Source: Beroe forskalii (lineage: Eukaryota; Ctenophora; Nuda; Beroida; Beroidae). Taken from it: a stretch of DNA of 64,000 nt. A model generated the notes under the pieces. That model was not told where the DNA came from, did no database searches, and was given only the letters and a program-made list of their open reading frames with translations. Position 1 is the first letter of the stretch; every line of letters begins with the position of its first letter. This document shows positions 21,141 through 32,400 of this stretch, one piece after another. The stretch lies in NCBI GenBank assembly GCA_011033025.1, contig WFMF01000423.1:62001-126000 (forward strand), given 5' to 3'. The translations under genes were made by a program, and so were the position numbers.

Positions 21141-22354
21141 GAGTTCTTTATAATGAACTTTTAAAGGACAGGAAGCTTGCCAATTCAAAGATTTATGATA
21201 TTTCTGGACATGACATAAATTATTATAGCGAAATTTGCAGCTAAATTTTTTGAAATGCAACCAGGAATTTTCATTTTTTCAACGAACCAGGTATTTTAAT
21301 AATTATTTCTTTCTTATATTAGATACCCCCAAATTTTAAATCGTTAATTTATTTCAAATTCAAGGAAACGTTTTGGTTTTCGCCATCTTTACACAATTGG
21401 CGTGGGATCTTTCAAGGAAGATTTTATATTTTAGGTTAAATTGTAATTAATCCATCGGACATAATTATTGATTACCAACACTCATTTTATTATCCACCTC
21501 GTTTAAATTCGACCAATAGCGACAAATGAAACGAATCATCTTCAGAGAATTATAGTTTCTGAGTAAAAACAATCTTTAAACTAGATGCATTAAAGTTAAA
21601 TTCAAATCGTCGAAGTATCTTCATTAATAGTGCATTATATAAATAATTTAGAAAAATCAAAAACTCATATAACATTTAACGTTATTTTAAAATAAGTCTC
21701 TCAGTATATTATTATGATAATTCTTTATTTTCATACACTATGTTATATCTAAGCTTCTAAATACAACTAATTCAATTATCTTATCCTATTGAATCTTCAA
21801 ATTTTGATATTATATTCTTACACTGTAATATTCACAATCTACATCAACTATAAGTATATTACTTTATATTTACTTTATTTTTACATTTTGAACAGCGTGT
21901 AAAGAGAAAGATTATACTATAATTATCTGTGATATTGGATACGTTTAACACTATATCATTCAGTGAATAAGGAAGAATCAGTTGATCAGCTAAAGTTCTG
22001 AAGTGTTCTCCGAGCTATGTAATGGTTTGGACTTTTGATCAGGTATGAATCACTTTATACAATAGACTAGAGACACCGATCCTTGACATAAAATCTTATC
22101 TAATCTGATCAAAAAGGGCAGAAGTGACCTGTTATTTTGAACTCAATTAAAACTTTTCAGGTATAATTGGTACTATGCAAAACGAACATTGATTGGGGAA
22201 CGCGATGCTGCAAAATGACTGATGAGACATTCTGTCAAGATATTGCCCCTTCACAGACATCAAGAACGGTATATTTCAATTATCATTTCAGAATTCCGCA
22301 CGAAAAATAGGTGGTTGGATATGATGTCTATTGAACATTCTTATGATATAAGAA
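21141..22354. other. Intergenic, RFC1 3' flank
   Basis: This is very AT-rich sequence after the RFC1 stop. It should contain the RFC1 3' UTR, but I could not fix a polyadenylation site. I see no gene or clear repeat here. Confidence 0.4.
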
Positions 22355-22527
22355 GGGTGGATGGTTCACATAAAGTACATAATCAACCGACGGGGGAAGT
22401 TAAGGGTTTTTAAAGGGGTTTTAAAGGGTTTTCAAATGTCCGTGCTGTAGGAAAAACACAACTACTTTATTGTTCATGTGTGGGGTTAAAATTGCTGAAA
22501 AAGAGGTAGTAATATGTGAACCATCCC
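22355..22527. mobile_element. MITE, GGGATGGTTCACATA family
   Basis: The left end GGGTGGATGGTTCACATA and the right end TATGTGAACCATCCC are inverted repeats. The interior has G-rich runs (AAAGGGGTTTTAAAGGG). It is related to 14166-14330. Confidence 0.7.
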
Positions 22528-22941
22528 TGATGTCTCTTACAACCACCTAATGTTTGAGCGAGATTCATATTGTAAAATATTCTTGTGACATCAAAATCAT
22601 TTACAAAATCATATTATCATTATCTTCCGATTCACATTACGCAATATATCACTAGAATTATGCATAGAACTACTACAGATGTCTAATTGACTATCATTCC
22701 GTTCAAATTAGCACCGTGCAATGGAAGTTGGGTACGACCGGTTGTGGTACAATTTACGCTAATAAAACACCAAAAAGTAGAACTGTTGTACTGATTGCCA
22801 TTCGGCTGACTCCTCGTGCCGATTTGTGTACCAATGAATACCCGACTTGGTCTCGACTATTAAGTACACTTCCCAGCTCTCGGCTTCTCCTCGTGTAATC
22901 AGTACTACAGTATCGCTTTTAGCTGTTTTATAAGCGCATAT

Positions 22942-23646
22942 ATGAGCAAAAAAGATATAAAATCATCACCTAACGTTATGAATGTATGTGAATGTTATTA
23001 TTATAGCCAAAACTTTAAATTATTTCCCATGGTTACATTGGACTATCATTCAACCAAGATGTCAGAGAAAAATCGTTCGAATTCAAATGAAAAGTTCAAG
23101 TTTCATTCAGTAAATCATTATCAGAAGGTCATTGGAAATTATAAGAAGGTCATTGGAGATTATCGAAAGGTCAGATATGATTTTTCAGGAATCATGCTTG
23201 GTAGGACATGCTTTTTTACTCGCCCAACCCAGTTTTCCAATTGCATGCAATTTCAACAATATTTAAACTTAATGAGACATCAAATTTGTTTCCAATGTCA
23301 TGTCACATATTTTCGTCAGAATATTTTGTTAACTGAGAGGATTTTAAATGTTGACAACCTTGGTAACGTTTCTGGTCATTTATTCTTTATTCTTGCTACA
23401 GCTGTAATTGGTCAAACGACTCACCAGCGCGGTGGTCTGACCTATGATGACCATTTCGACACTCGGATAAACTCTATCAAGTTAGTTAGGCCTGGTTGTG
23501 CGAATTCAAAAATAAATAGATTAATTAAATCAAGAACTCTTTCAGTTGGATGCTGTAAGATAAGAAGAGAGAAGAAAGATATGACATGCGGACAAGCAAA
23601 ATGCTTATTTCTCCCACACAGAACACAGACGGCTCGACGACATTAA
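22942..23646 (+). CDS. Hypothetical ORF, 234 residues, doubtful
   Basis: This is an unspliced open frame in an AT-rich intergenic region, rich in Asn, Lys and Cys, with a short repeat (KVIGNYKKVIGDYRKV). No signal peptide, membrane pattern or known domain was seen. An intron-like acceptor (GCTACAG) lies inside the frame near 23401. It could be chance, an exon of an unrecognised gene, or a decayed repeat. I list it only because it is the longest unexplained frame between RFC1 and the kinase. Confidence 0.2.
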   Translation: MSKKDIKSSPNVMNVCECYYYSQNFKLFPMVTLDYHSTKMSEKNRSNSNEKFKFHSVNHYQKVIGNYKKVIGDYRKVRYDFSGIMLGRTCFFTRPTQFSNCMQFQQYLNLMRHQICFQCHVTYFRQNILLTERILNVDNLGNVSGHLFFILATAVIGQTTHQRGGLTYDDHFDTRINSIKLVRPGCANSKINRLIKSRTLSVGCCKIRREKKDMTCGQAKCLFLPHRTQTARRH

Positions 23647-23689
23647 ACATTCTGAGGTAAGATGATGATGATGTCATCTCAGGGGCGTA

Positions 23690-23847
23690 GCCAGTTCTTG
23701 AGAAATGGGTCGGCGAGTTACATTCAAAACTATTTGAATGTTTGATTTTGCTTGGCTCCAAGCTATAAACATTACGAAAGTTTCACAAATTCTGTCCGAA
23801 AAGGGGGAGGCGGTTGCCTGTGTCATCTTTCCCTGGCTACGCCCCTG
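23690..23847. mobile_element. CAGGGGCGTAGC-family MITE, single copy
   Basis: Terminal inverted repeats CAGGGGCGTAGCCAG and CTGGCTACGCCCCTG flank an interior with 'TTGCTTGGCTCCAAGC' and 'TGTCCGAAAAGGGGGAGGC'. It belongs to the family at 14598-15325, here without tandem amplification. Confidence 0.85.
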
Positions 23848-24736
23848 TTCACTATATACTGAGGTATGACGATGACGTCATCTATTCTCTATACTGAGGT
23901 AAAGAGGTATGGTGGTGATAAGTCGGTCCTCCCATCGTCCATTGGTTCTGTGCGAGATCTTTAAATTAATCTGGGTCGGAACACTTTGCTCCAAGCAATG
24001 CATATCGTGTATTGTATACGAATATGTTCTCTCAATAAATTATATGTTATTAGGTTCGCTCACTTTTCACATGCATGCTGTGAAACTTCTGCTCACCTAA
24101 TGATGTAACAATAGGCCATCGTTGTGATGCATACTGTGCATGTAAGACTCGGCTTCGCCTCGTCCACCATACACTAAAATGCATCTCTTTGCTGCCCTAC
24201 GGTTATCATAGTCACCTCACAAGACCTCAATTCAGGAAAAAGCTTTATCAATAACTCAATTAACAGATTAAGATGTTTTATCTCACTTAAATATAGGCGC
24301 CTGAACACCGAGCTTTTATAGGCGGTATATATGATGATTTCAATCCTAATGGTAAATGAGCGATATATGGATAGAAAATAATACCGTTTGAAATTATCAT
24401 TGCTTTCTTGGAAATTCTATTACACGTGCGCGCATATATATATCCAAAAATATTAGCAATGTAGATATTTCAGAACGGACAAAGAAGTACTAATGATAAT
24501 ATATAGTTGTGAATGGCTTTATAATGTGAACGACTTAAGTGGATGCCAGGAAATTTCCACTTTACAAAGGACTATAATGAAAGCCCCACGTATTCTAGGT
24601 AATAGGTATGGAAGGTTGGAATATGTTCAACATTATGATATAACTGCTCCTTTGAAGACGGCGCTCAGCCAGCGCCACTTATCATTTAATTACCTCGTTC
24701 AAGAAAGTATACAATAAAATAGAGTATAATATGTAA

Positions 24737-24865
24737 AGGATCGTTCAAAGTTTTAGCACCATGTAATCACCTTAGAGAGAGAGGGGGGTAGGGAGTTAAC
24801 AGCAAAATAGCGATTACGGAGGGGATTGCAGGGGGTTTAAAATTGTTCGAAAACTGAACGACCCC
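24737..24865. mobile_element. MITE, GGATCGTTCA family
   Basis: Ends AGGATCGTTCAAAGTTTT and AAACTGAACGACCCC are imperfect inverted repeats. The G-rich centre resembles the other family members at 14166 and 22355. Confidence 0.65.
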
Positions 24866-26242
24866 TTAAATGTTTAGTCACATACTGTATGCTCATAAAT
24901 TAATAAAATATTACATAGTATTACCCAGTGCCTTTCCGAATAGATATCATATAGTTAACAACAACGTATTGTATCGTCGATGAATAATATACTACGAAAT
25001 AACATAATATAGAGATCATCCAATTAATCAATTAAATAAAATAAATATGCGTAATTATTATCATTAAACCGTAAATCTCCTGCCACATCATTATTCATTT
25101 TGAATTATCATATTAATATGCAAAATATTAACACTTAATTTACATCTAAACCAAAAATGGACAGTAGGTAAATCTATATATCAGCAATTCGGACTAAATA
25201 TTTATTAATTTATTAACTTAAAACTTAAACAAATAAATGACTTATACAGTTACATATATCATAGATTCTAAACATCGTGGTATAAGTTAACTGGGACGAA
25301 TAAAAATACTACGTATTTCCTAAAATAGGTGTAAGGTGAAGTGGTGTTAGCGGCTATAAGCAGTGCACGAAAAAATAGGCGGTTCATTAAATTTTCAATT
25401 GAATTTAAAACCGATTTTATCTCGCTGCTTTCATCCACCATTGTTTTGTGAACAACCTTTTTAGTTCTTCGTTAATAATCATAGTTGAACTTTTACACTT
25501 CTTAATTAGGGTAATTTTGCAGATGAATTATTTTCCTTCATGACAGAGATGATTTGAACATAACGAGAAACCCGATCCATAGCATATATTAATTCGAAGT
25601 TTTTGAAGTTTATCAAGAATAATTATTTTCTGATTCAGGTATATCAGATATCTGTGGACTGAAGCCATTACGCCGGATTTGGTGTGAAACTAATGCATCC
25701 TCTCTGGGCAAAGACAGCATATCCAAGGGTAAGTGTTGTTGGTGATAACGTTGTCTTTGTTTGTCATGACATGACCGATATTATTGTTCTTACGTCACGA
25801 CTATTGGGTTAGATTTTTAGAAGGAGTCTTTTTGACAAAATGTATCACACTGCGGAAGAAATTGTCCGAAGTTTCGCTCATTTTGAGTGCTCTCCCGATT
25901 TCATTATCAGTCCATCTCTTTTACATCCCAGGGTCACATGCCAAGTCTTTGAAATATAGTTCCCAACCTCCGCAATATATAGCTTGAAGTGTGTGCCACC
26001 AGTGGCACACATTCCGTGTCTATAAAAATTTAAAAAAGCGTTAAAAAGATATTGTTCGTCCTCCTCCTCGACTCTCTCAATCCTTCCTCCGCCGCGTGCA
26101 GAGACTCTGCTGTGAAGAACCTCCACGTGGGCAGAGTTCACTACAAGTGCGCAACAACACGTGATGTCCTTATATGGAATTATATCCCAATATAACGCGT
26201 GATGGTTGCTATGACGTCGCGCAGTGAGTAACGCGTGACATG
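24866..26242. other. Intergenic, one possible orphan exon
   Basis: This is mostly AT-rich sequence with no gene. At 25639-25728 a 90-bp segment lies between a good acceptor (GATTCAG) and a strong donor (GTAAGT) and is open in one frame (ending SSLGKDSISK). I cannot link it to any gene. Confidence 0.3.
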
Positions 26243-28942
26243 TCACGTGACTGTGTTGCTAGGGAGGATCATGTTGTGGAGCCGGTCCAGGTACTGGGTG
26301 GCGGTGGGACGGTTGGACGGCTCTGCGTCCCAACAGTCCCGGTAGAGTTCCCGGTAGGTGGACTCGCCCATTCCTTCGCAGCAGTCGTTGTTGCTGTCTG
26401 GCCGGAGGTTGAGAGCTACCACGCCCCACGTGATAACCTGAGGCGGAGATGGGGTTTAGTGAGGTGGGGGAGGGGTTTAGTGAGATAAGGATTATTGGGA
26501 TGGAGAGAATAAAAGCTTTTTGAGGTGGAGAGGTTGGCAAAAGAGAGGGTTTTGAGATCAGAGCTAGAAAAAAATACGGGATAATGAAATGGAGAGAGTG
26601 GGGGAAAGGGATGCGGAGACCTTATAATAGGATAGAGAGGGGTGAAATGAGGGAATGATAGAGCCTTTGAATTAAATAAAGAACTCGGAATATATCGATC
26701 AGTATTTCCTATAAATTTAGTGTATTTGTGTTCATTTCGGGAAGGCATTCGTGCAATATTCTGAATAGACGCTGACTTGTATACGCAGTCCACTCTACAG
26801 CATTGGTCTGAAGTTCAAATTATCTCAATGAAGTAAAATGGTTTCCCTGAGTACCTCCTGCCAATTACCCCCGCCACAGTCATGGTTTAGCGCGGAACAT
26901 GACCCGCATACTTCTATATAAGATAATTGTAAAAAGGTCAGCCTGGGAGCTGCTCACGTTGTCTCTTGTAAACCAGTTAACTTTGATATATATTAACATC
27001 ATTGCCTCTCGAAACAATGAGCCCCGGCAAACAGACCTCCTTAAACTCTGATATATACCACGAATAAAGATCTCCTGAACAACAAAAACGGTTAAATTGA
27101 CATCAATATCATGCTTTAGAGCAGTCTATCGATGTTGTCAAAAGCGTATGGTTTGTGGACAGTTTATATAGCTCAATAGGTTGTTAGTCTAAATTTAACT
27201 CCTTGCTTTCACATGATAATACATACAATAAGCTATTCAACTCACTTCCAGTAGGCTATGTATGAATTTAGGTATATTTAGCCCCCATGATAATAATATT
27301 TCTGAGAATGGCCGTCCTTGCAATACTCAGAAGTGAAGGGTCGCGTTCCTTACAAAGTGTTTTGTACATGTTTTAAGCATTGGAGCCGTGTATTAGCAGT
27401 TTAATAAATATCCCGCGCCATAAGATTTACTTCAACCTTTTCGTCATCAACGCACCAGGCTAAACCCTGATAACAGCATCATGCTCCACCGTCTATACAA
27501 CCCTCAGCCATCTCAATATACCCACCGTTTTCCCAGTTACAGACACATCATTGATCTCTCAGAGCTCTTTTTTAGAGCGCACATGACACCAACTAAATGT
27601 GACTTTCGGCGTAGGGAGACTTGGTTAATATACATACATATTATAAAGAGCAAGGCGGAAGCTTGGATATATCTTTCGTGGGATTTTATATATAAATGCA
27701 GTGTGGTGCACCATTTATTCTATGAAATTCTCTTAACATCTAATATATCTAGCTCCATAACATGTGAATTACAGAATCTAACGAGCTACAAGATATCTGA
27801 ACAATGATTATCTTAATATCCAGGGTAATAGATGTTCAAAATTAGGCAAGTTTATTATATTTAGTTATCGTATATATTTTATATGTAAGTCGAGACATAA
27901 CCTGGATTACAGAAGGTCTGTATTATATATGTACAGCACTGAACTGTGGTAAATGTCGGGGATGAAATTTCAAATTTTATAATTTTCTTTATGCTGCATT
28001 TAAAATATTATATCTCATTTAATATATCATCAGCCTAAGTGGCTCGAAATGCTGGCAGCCTGAATCATACTCAAACATACAACCAGTCTCTGTTACTCAC
28101 AATGCTGGCTGCCAGAATCATACTCAAACATACAACCAGTCTCTGTTACTCAAAATGCCCTCGATTATACTCAACGTGCAGCAGAATTTGAAACAAGTGC
28201 AGCCAATATCGTGAAATAAGAGCAATAAACAAGAAATTTGACTGAATTTATTAATGATAGTGCACCAAGAAGAATGCTGAATTATTGGAAATAAGGGAAA
28301 TATTGAAAATCTAACATACAACCCACCTGTAAATTCTCTGCGCCGTAAGGAGTTTCCCTGGTAAGCAATGTCCACAGGAGGATGCCCACTGAGTACATGT
28401 CCGCGCTGGTGGTGGGGATGAAGCCCTTCAGCAGCTCAGGTGCCCGGTACACCGTGGTGCCCGTGATGCTCGGACTCGGCGTAAACTCGTTGTCGCAACA
28501 CTCGCCTATCCGCTGCGCGCACCCGAAGTCACCCAACTTGCAAACGTCCCGTTCATCGACTATCACATTGGCGGGTTTAACGTCCAAATGCACGATGCCC
28601 TTGTCGTGTGTGTACTCGAGTGCGCGCCCGATGCCCTGACCGTACTTTAACCTCCTGAAAGCACTGATCTCCTCATCCGGCGTGTTGATGATGTCCTGGA
28701 GGTTCCGTCCCCCCGCGAACTCCATCACCAGGAAAGGCAGGTCGTCCACTTCGCGTCCGGAGGACGTTGTCCCTAGCGTCCGTACGATGTTCGGGTGACT
28801 GAGGTTCATCCGGACGACGAAGAGCTCCGCTCGGAGACTCTCAAGAGCGATCATCCGGTTCCGACGGTTGGAGTGCATCTTCTTGACGGCGACCTTCGTT
28901 CCTTTGTATGTACCTTCGTACACGTAGCCAAACCCCCGCAAC
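26243..28942 (-). CDS. MOS: Mos-like serine/threonine kinase (two visible exons, 5' end missing)
   Basis: Exons on the minus strand are 28942-28327 and 26437-26243. The first shows the glycine loop end (RGFGYVYEG), the ATP-binding Lys in VAVKKM, ELFVVRMNLSHPNIVRTLG, catalytic loop VHLDVKPANVI, DFGCAQRIGE, and APELLKG before ADMYSVGILLW. The second gives VALNLRPD, RDCWDAEPSNRPT and the stop. VHLD.KPAN, DVCK..DFGC and APELLKG are hallmarks of Mos, the MAPKKK that drives meiotic maturation through MEK in animal oocytes. The 28942 boundary needs an upstream exon ending in two bases of a codon (possibly Gly of the loop); it was not found. The gene is convergent with RFC1. A fragment of about 269 residues is visible; vertebrate Mos is about 345. 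Confidence 0.85.
28045..28155 (+). repeat. ~60-bp tandem duplication in the kinase intron
   Basis: 'AATCATACTCAAACATACAA' followed by 'CCAGTCTCTGTTACTCA' occurs twice, separated by 'AATGCTGGCTGCCAG'. Confidence 0.8.
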
Positions 28943-28964
28943 CTGGAGGGGAAGGAGGGTGTGA

Positions 28965-29400
28965 GAGGGATGGCATTATCAGGGTTTAGAGGGTGAGAGA
29001 GGGATGGCATTATCATGGTTTAGATTCAATTTATCTGACTTATACTTCTGATATGCCTCTTTAGTTGCGAACCAAACGAGTTTGCAACTTAAGAGGAATA
29101 TCAGAATTTACTGAGATCAATTGAAACAATGCGACTCTTGACTATAACCCCACTGAAGCAACTGAAGGTTTAGATTGGTGAAATGATGATTTCATTACTA
29201 GGGTTTAGAATGGTGAATTGGAGATGTCATTATCAGAGTTTGGACTGGTGAATTCATGATGCCATTATCAGGGCTTAGAATGGTGGATTAATGATGTCAG
29301 GATTTGGAATGGTGAATTAATGATGTCATTATAAGGTCTTAGTCTTTGAAAATGGTGAATTGACCACGTCATTGTTAAGGCTTAGGGTGGTGAATGGATG
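28965..29400 (+). repeat. Degenerate repeats built on GATGTCATTATCAGGGTTTAG
   Basis: Eight or more variants of 'GATGTCATTATCAGGG' plus 'TTTAGAATGGTGAATT' occur, spaced about 40-46 bases. The same phrase, usually as TGACGTCATTATCATGG, is scattered elsewhere in the window (20167, 31860, 34312, 40025, 55872). Confidence 0.7.
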
Positions 29401-32400
29401 GCGTAAACTTTTGTTTGTGTGGACAATAGTGAGAAATTGAGAATAGGTCTTCAGGCCCTTACACTACGTTGCTTTCAGAAAAAAGGACCTCGTTATATTA
29501 TCAACCGAATTATGTAAATACCAATCCTAAATAATTATGTAAATACCAATCCTACTCATGATTCCACATTAAACTATGTCTACCGTCTCCATTAATTAAA
29601 ATAGACGAATAGTGACGTCAACATTCTGAATGTCTGTGACGTAAAACTCCAAACATTTCGTATACCAATGATTTTCGATGATCAGCGACTATGTGTTCGT
29701 TATATAGTTTTTGGCACACTTTACCAACTTTCTCTCTTACTAATGTATAATATATATTAAGGTATTAAGACCTCTCTCGCGCAACAACACTCGTTTTGGT
29801 CATTATCACTGAACTTATGACATGAGGTACAGATATACGTGGTCTCTGGTGTGGTGACTGCGTATATATGGGGTATAGGAGACGTTTGTAAAGGAGGTTT
29901 ATAAATAGCAGGTTTATAAAGAAGGTTTTAATGTTCATAGGAGGTTTATAAACCTTCCTTTTAATAGATAGCATGTGGTCTGTATAGATAAACGTGTACA
30001 GGAGATTATGAAATTTTTATGAAATTTCGTAAACAGTAATAGGTGGTTGACCAAGTAGTGACGTCAGTACCATTTATCAAACCTCTTAATGGACTCGTCA
30101 TTACGTCAAATATCGTCCAATGTTTGAATGTTTTTGCTCTGTAGTCTGTAGTACGTTAAGATATTCTATAATTTATCGGCTAATATTATCCAGCTGGACT
30201 TAACAATGATTATTAATGATAATAATGATCAAACATGGCGTACATTATATAAATGCTGGGAGCTACTTAACTTCTTCTGCTCCAAATATCCTGATGAAGA
30301 GACTCAGACACTTTGTGTACAACACAATGTGTGTAGTACACTCGTAGTAGTAGTATAATAGCCACTTGGGACGTTGCCAAGTAACCGTATTTCTATTATC
30401 TTGTGCACGTGGTGTTTTGGGAGTTGCCACGTGACCGGTATTTAGAGTCACGTGATCAGTTAATCAGGGTCACCTGATGTCATTACAGTACCATGCAGGG
30501 CAGAGAAAGAGATCGAGAAAGAGAGATCATTTTGTGTACAAACGAGCCGCGCGCGCAGCATAGCCGGTTCCTGACATCATCAGCGCTCCATTCGAAGTCC
30601 TGATAATGACGTCACATGTTGGTGCCTATTATGCGCACGTGTCCTGTAATTACACAACGAGCTCCTCTTATTCTACTACACTCCATGACCAGCGTGTGTG
30701 TACACAATCGCAGAGAGTTGTACACTCGGTATAAAAATAATGATAATGTAAAGTATGAGAAATATTTGTAGTAAAGTAAGAAAAATAATAAAAAATGCTC
30801 ATTGAGAAAGTTAAGAAATGTGAACTTGTAAAAATAAATTAGAACATCTGGTGCAGTATGTTCTGGGATCATAAATTTCGTGGATGTTTTAGTATGATAA
30901 AATTATATACGGAGGATCGATTTTAGATGAAACGCATGGCTGTTTTCGAAGGTAACACCTGTTAACATCACTAAATTTATGTTTGTGAGCACTGAACAGG
31001 TTCAATGTCGTGCTGGTAAGTTATTTTTAGAAAATTATTTTTTCTCAACAGCGATGAATTTTTAAAATGAGAATTTTGAATAAAAGACGACTCTGAATCA
31101 GTGATGGACTTGTTTTATTTGTGGTTGGAATCACATGGATTAAGTAAAAATATGAGACTGTGAATCATCACTAGAAAGAGCAAAATGAAGTTTTCCTAGA
31201 TGCAGGAATGTTATAAAGTTCGCAACTTTGTGGGCGCCGAAAAGAAAACCGCTGCATTGAACACTTCCCTTCTTACAAAGTTCAAAGAATTAGAAAACTG
31301 TTTTTCATACTTAAAACTGAGAAGTGGAATATTTTTTGACATATTTTGAATATTCATTTAGCAGTGCATAGTGCTGAGTTACCGAAACAATGTTTGCATT
31401 GCTCCTCATCGTCTGAACCTATGGACTTATTATGGATCACTTCTCCACTGTCTTATGCTGAGTCGAGTGACCTTGGTCGCTCCAGAATGCACAGTGCCAC
31501 CTTCCTTGACCCTTGTGCTCAGGGAAAGCGTTCGACCACAAATGGCTGGGGTGATTGAAGCCAACTTTTTATAGCTACACTAACTCACTAAAGATTGCCT
31601 GTATCTAGAAACAGAAACTTTTCCGGGACAGGAGATAGAGCCTTAACAAAGCCTGCAGGTTAAAGCCTGTATTTAAGAGCTTTAATTAAGCATCTAGATT
31701 TGTTTCTCAACCCCTCTAACAGCCTCAAGAAACGATCACGTTTTTCTGTTTTCGGAATGTTGAGCCACTGAAGCCTTGAGGTCCCTTTGAGGAAGGTGAG
31801 ACAATGGTCACCTCTTCGCGCGGTGTGGACTGTGGCCCTCCGTTACAGCTCCTCTCTAGTGACGTCATTATCATGGGTTAAAGTGCTGGTTTTAGGGTTT
31901 CAGCCCGCCTATTCTTCCTGTATTACATGTGGCCAGTACAGTTCTTGTGGCTCTCCGAGGTCTTGCTTAAGGACTGTTTAGGAACAGAAATAAAGGGAAA
32001 GTAATAAGCGTATCATTGTTTTATGTAGCCTGTAATTTACATTCTCACACTCACAGGGAACCCTGGGCTTATTGTTTCAAAGATGTTGGATGTAGAACAT
32101 TCTTCAATAACTAGTGCTAGTGGCAAATTAAAATGATAATTATGCTTTTTGCACTCAAATTTACGCGCCATAATTGCGGTAGCATCAGTAACTGTATTAA
32201 ATATCAATTTATGAGCCATTAATAATCAAATTAGCAACGGAATTTAGCAGTTAACATTGCTAAATGAATAAAATTTTTGCTGAGCGTATTGGTGTCAATT
32301 AGTCAATTGATAATTATCAATGGCCTTCTGTGTAACAGTTCAGATTATAAAAATCCCCAACATTTTTAGAAATACCTGATGTGGAAATATTACATCGAAT

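Noticed and set aside
31346-31574. Overlapping ORFs in a GC-richer patch
   Set aside because: No recognisable protein in either frame and no splice context; not listed as a gene.
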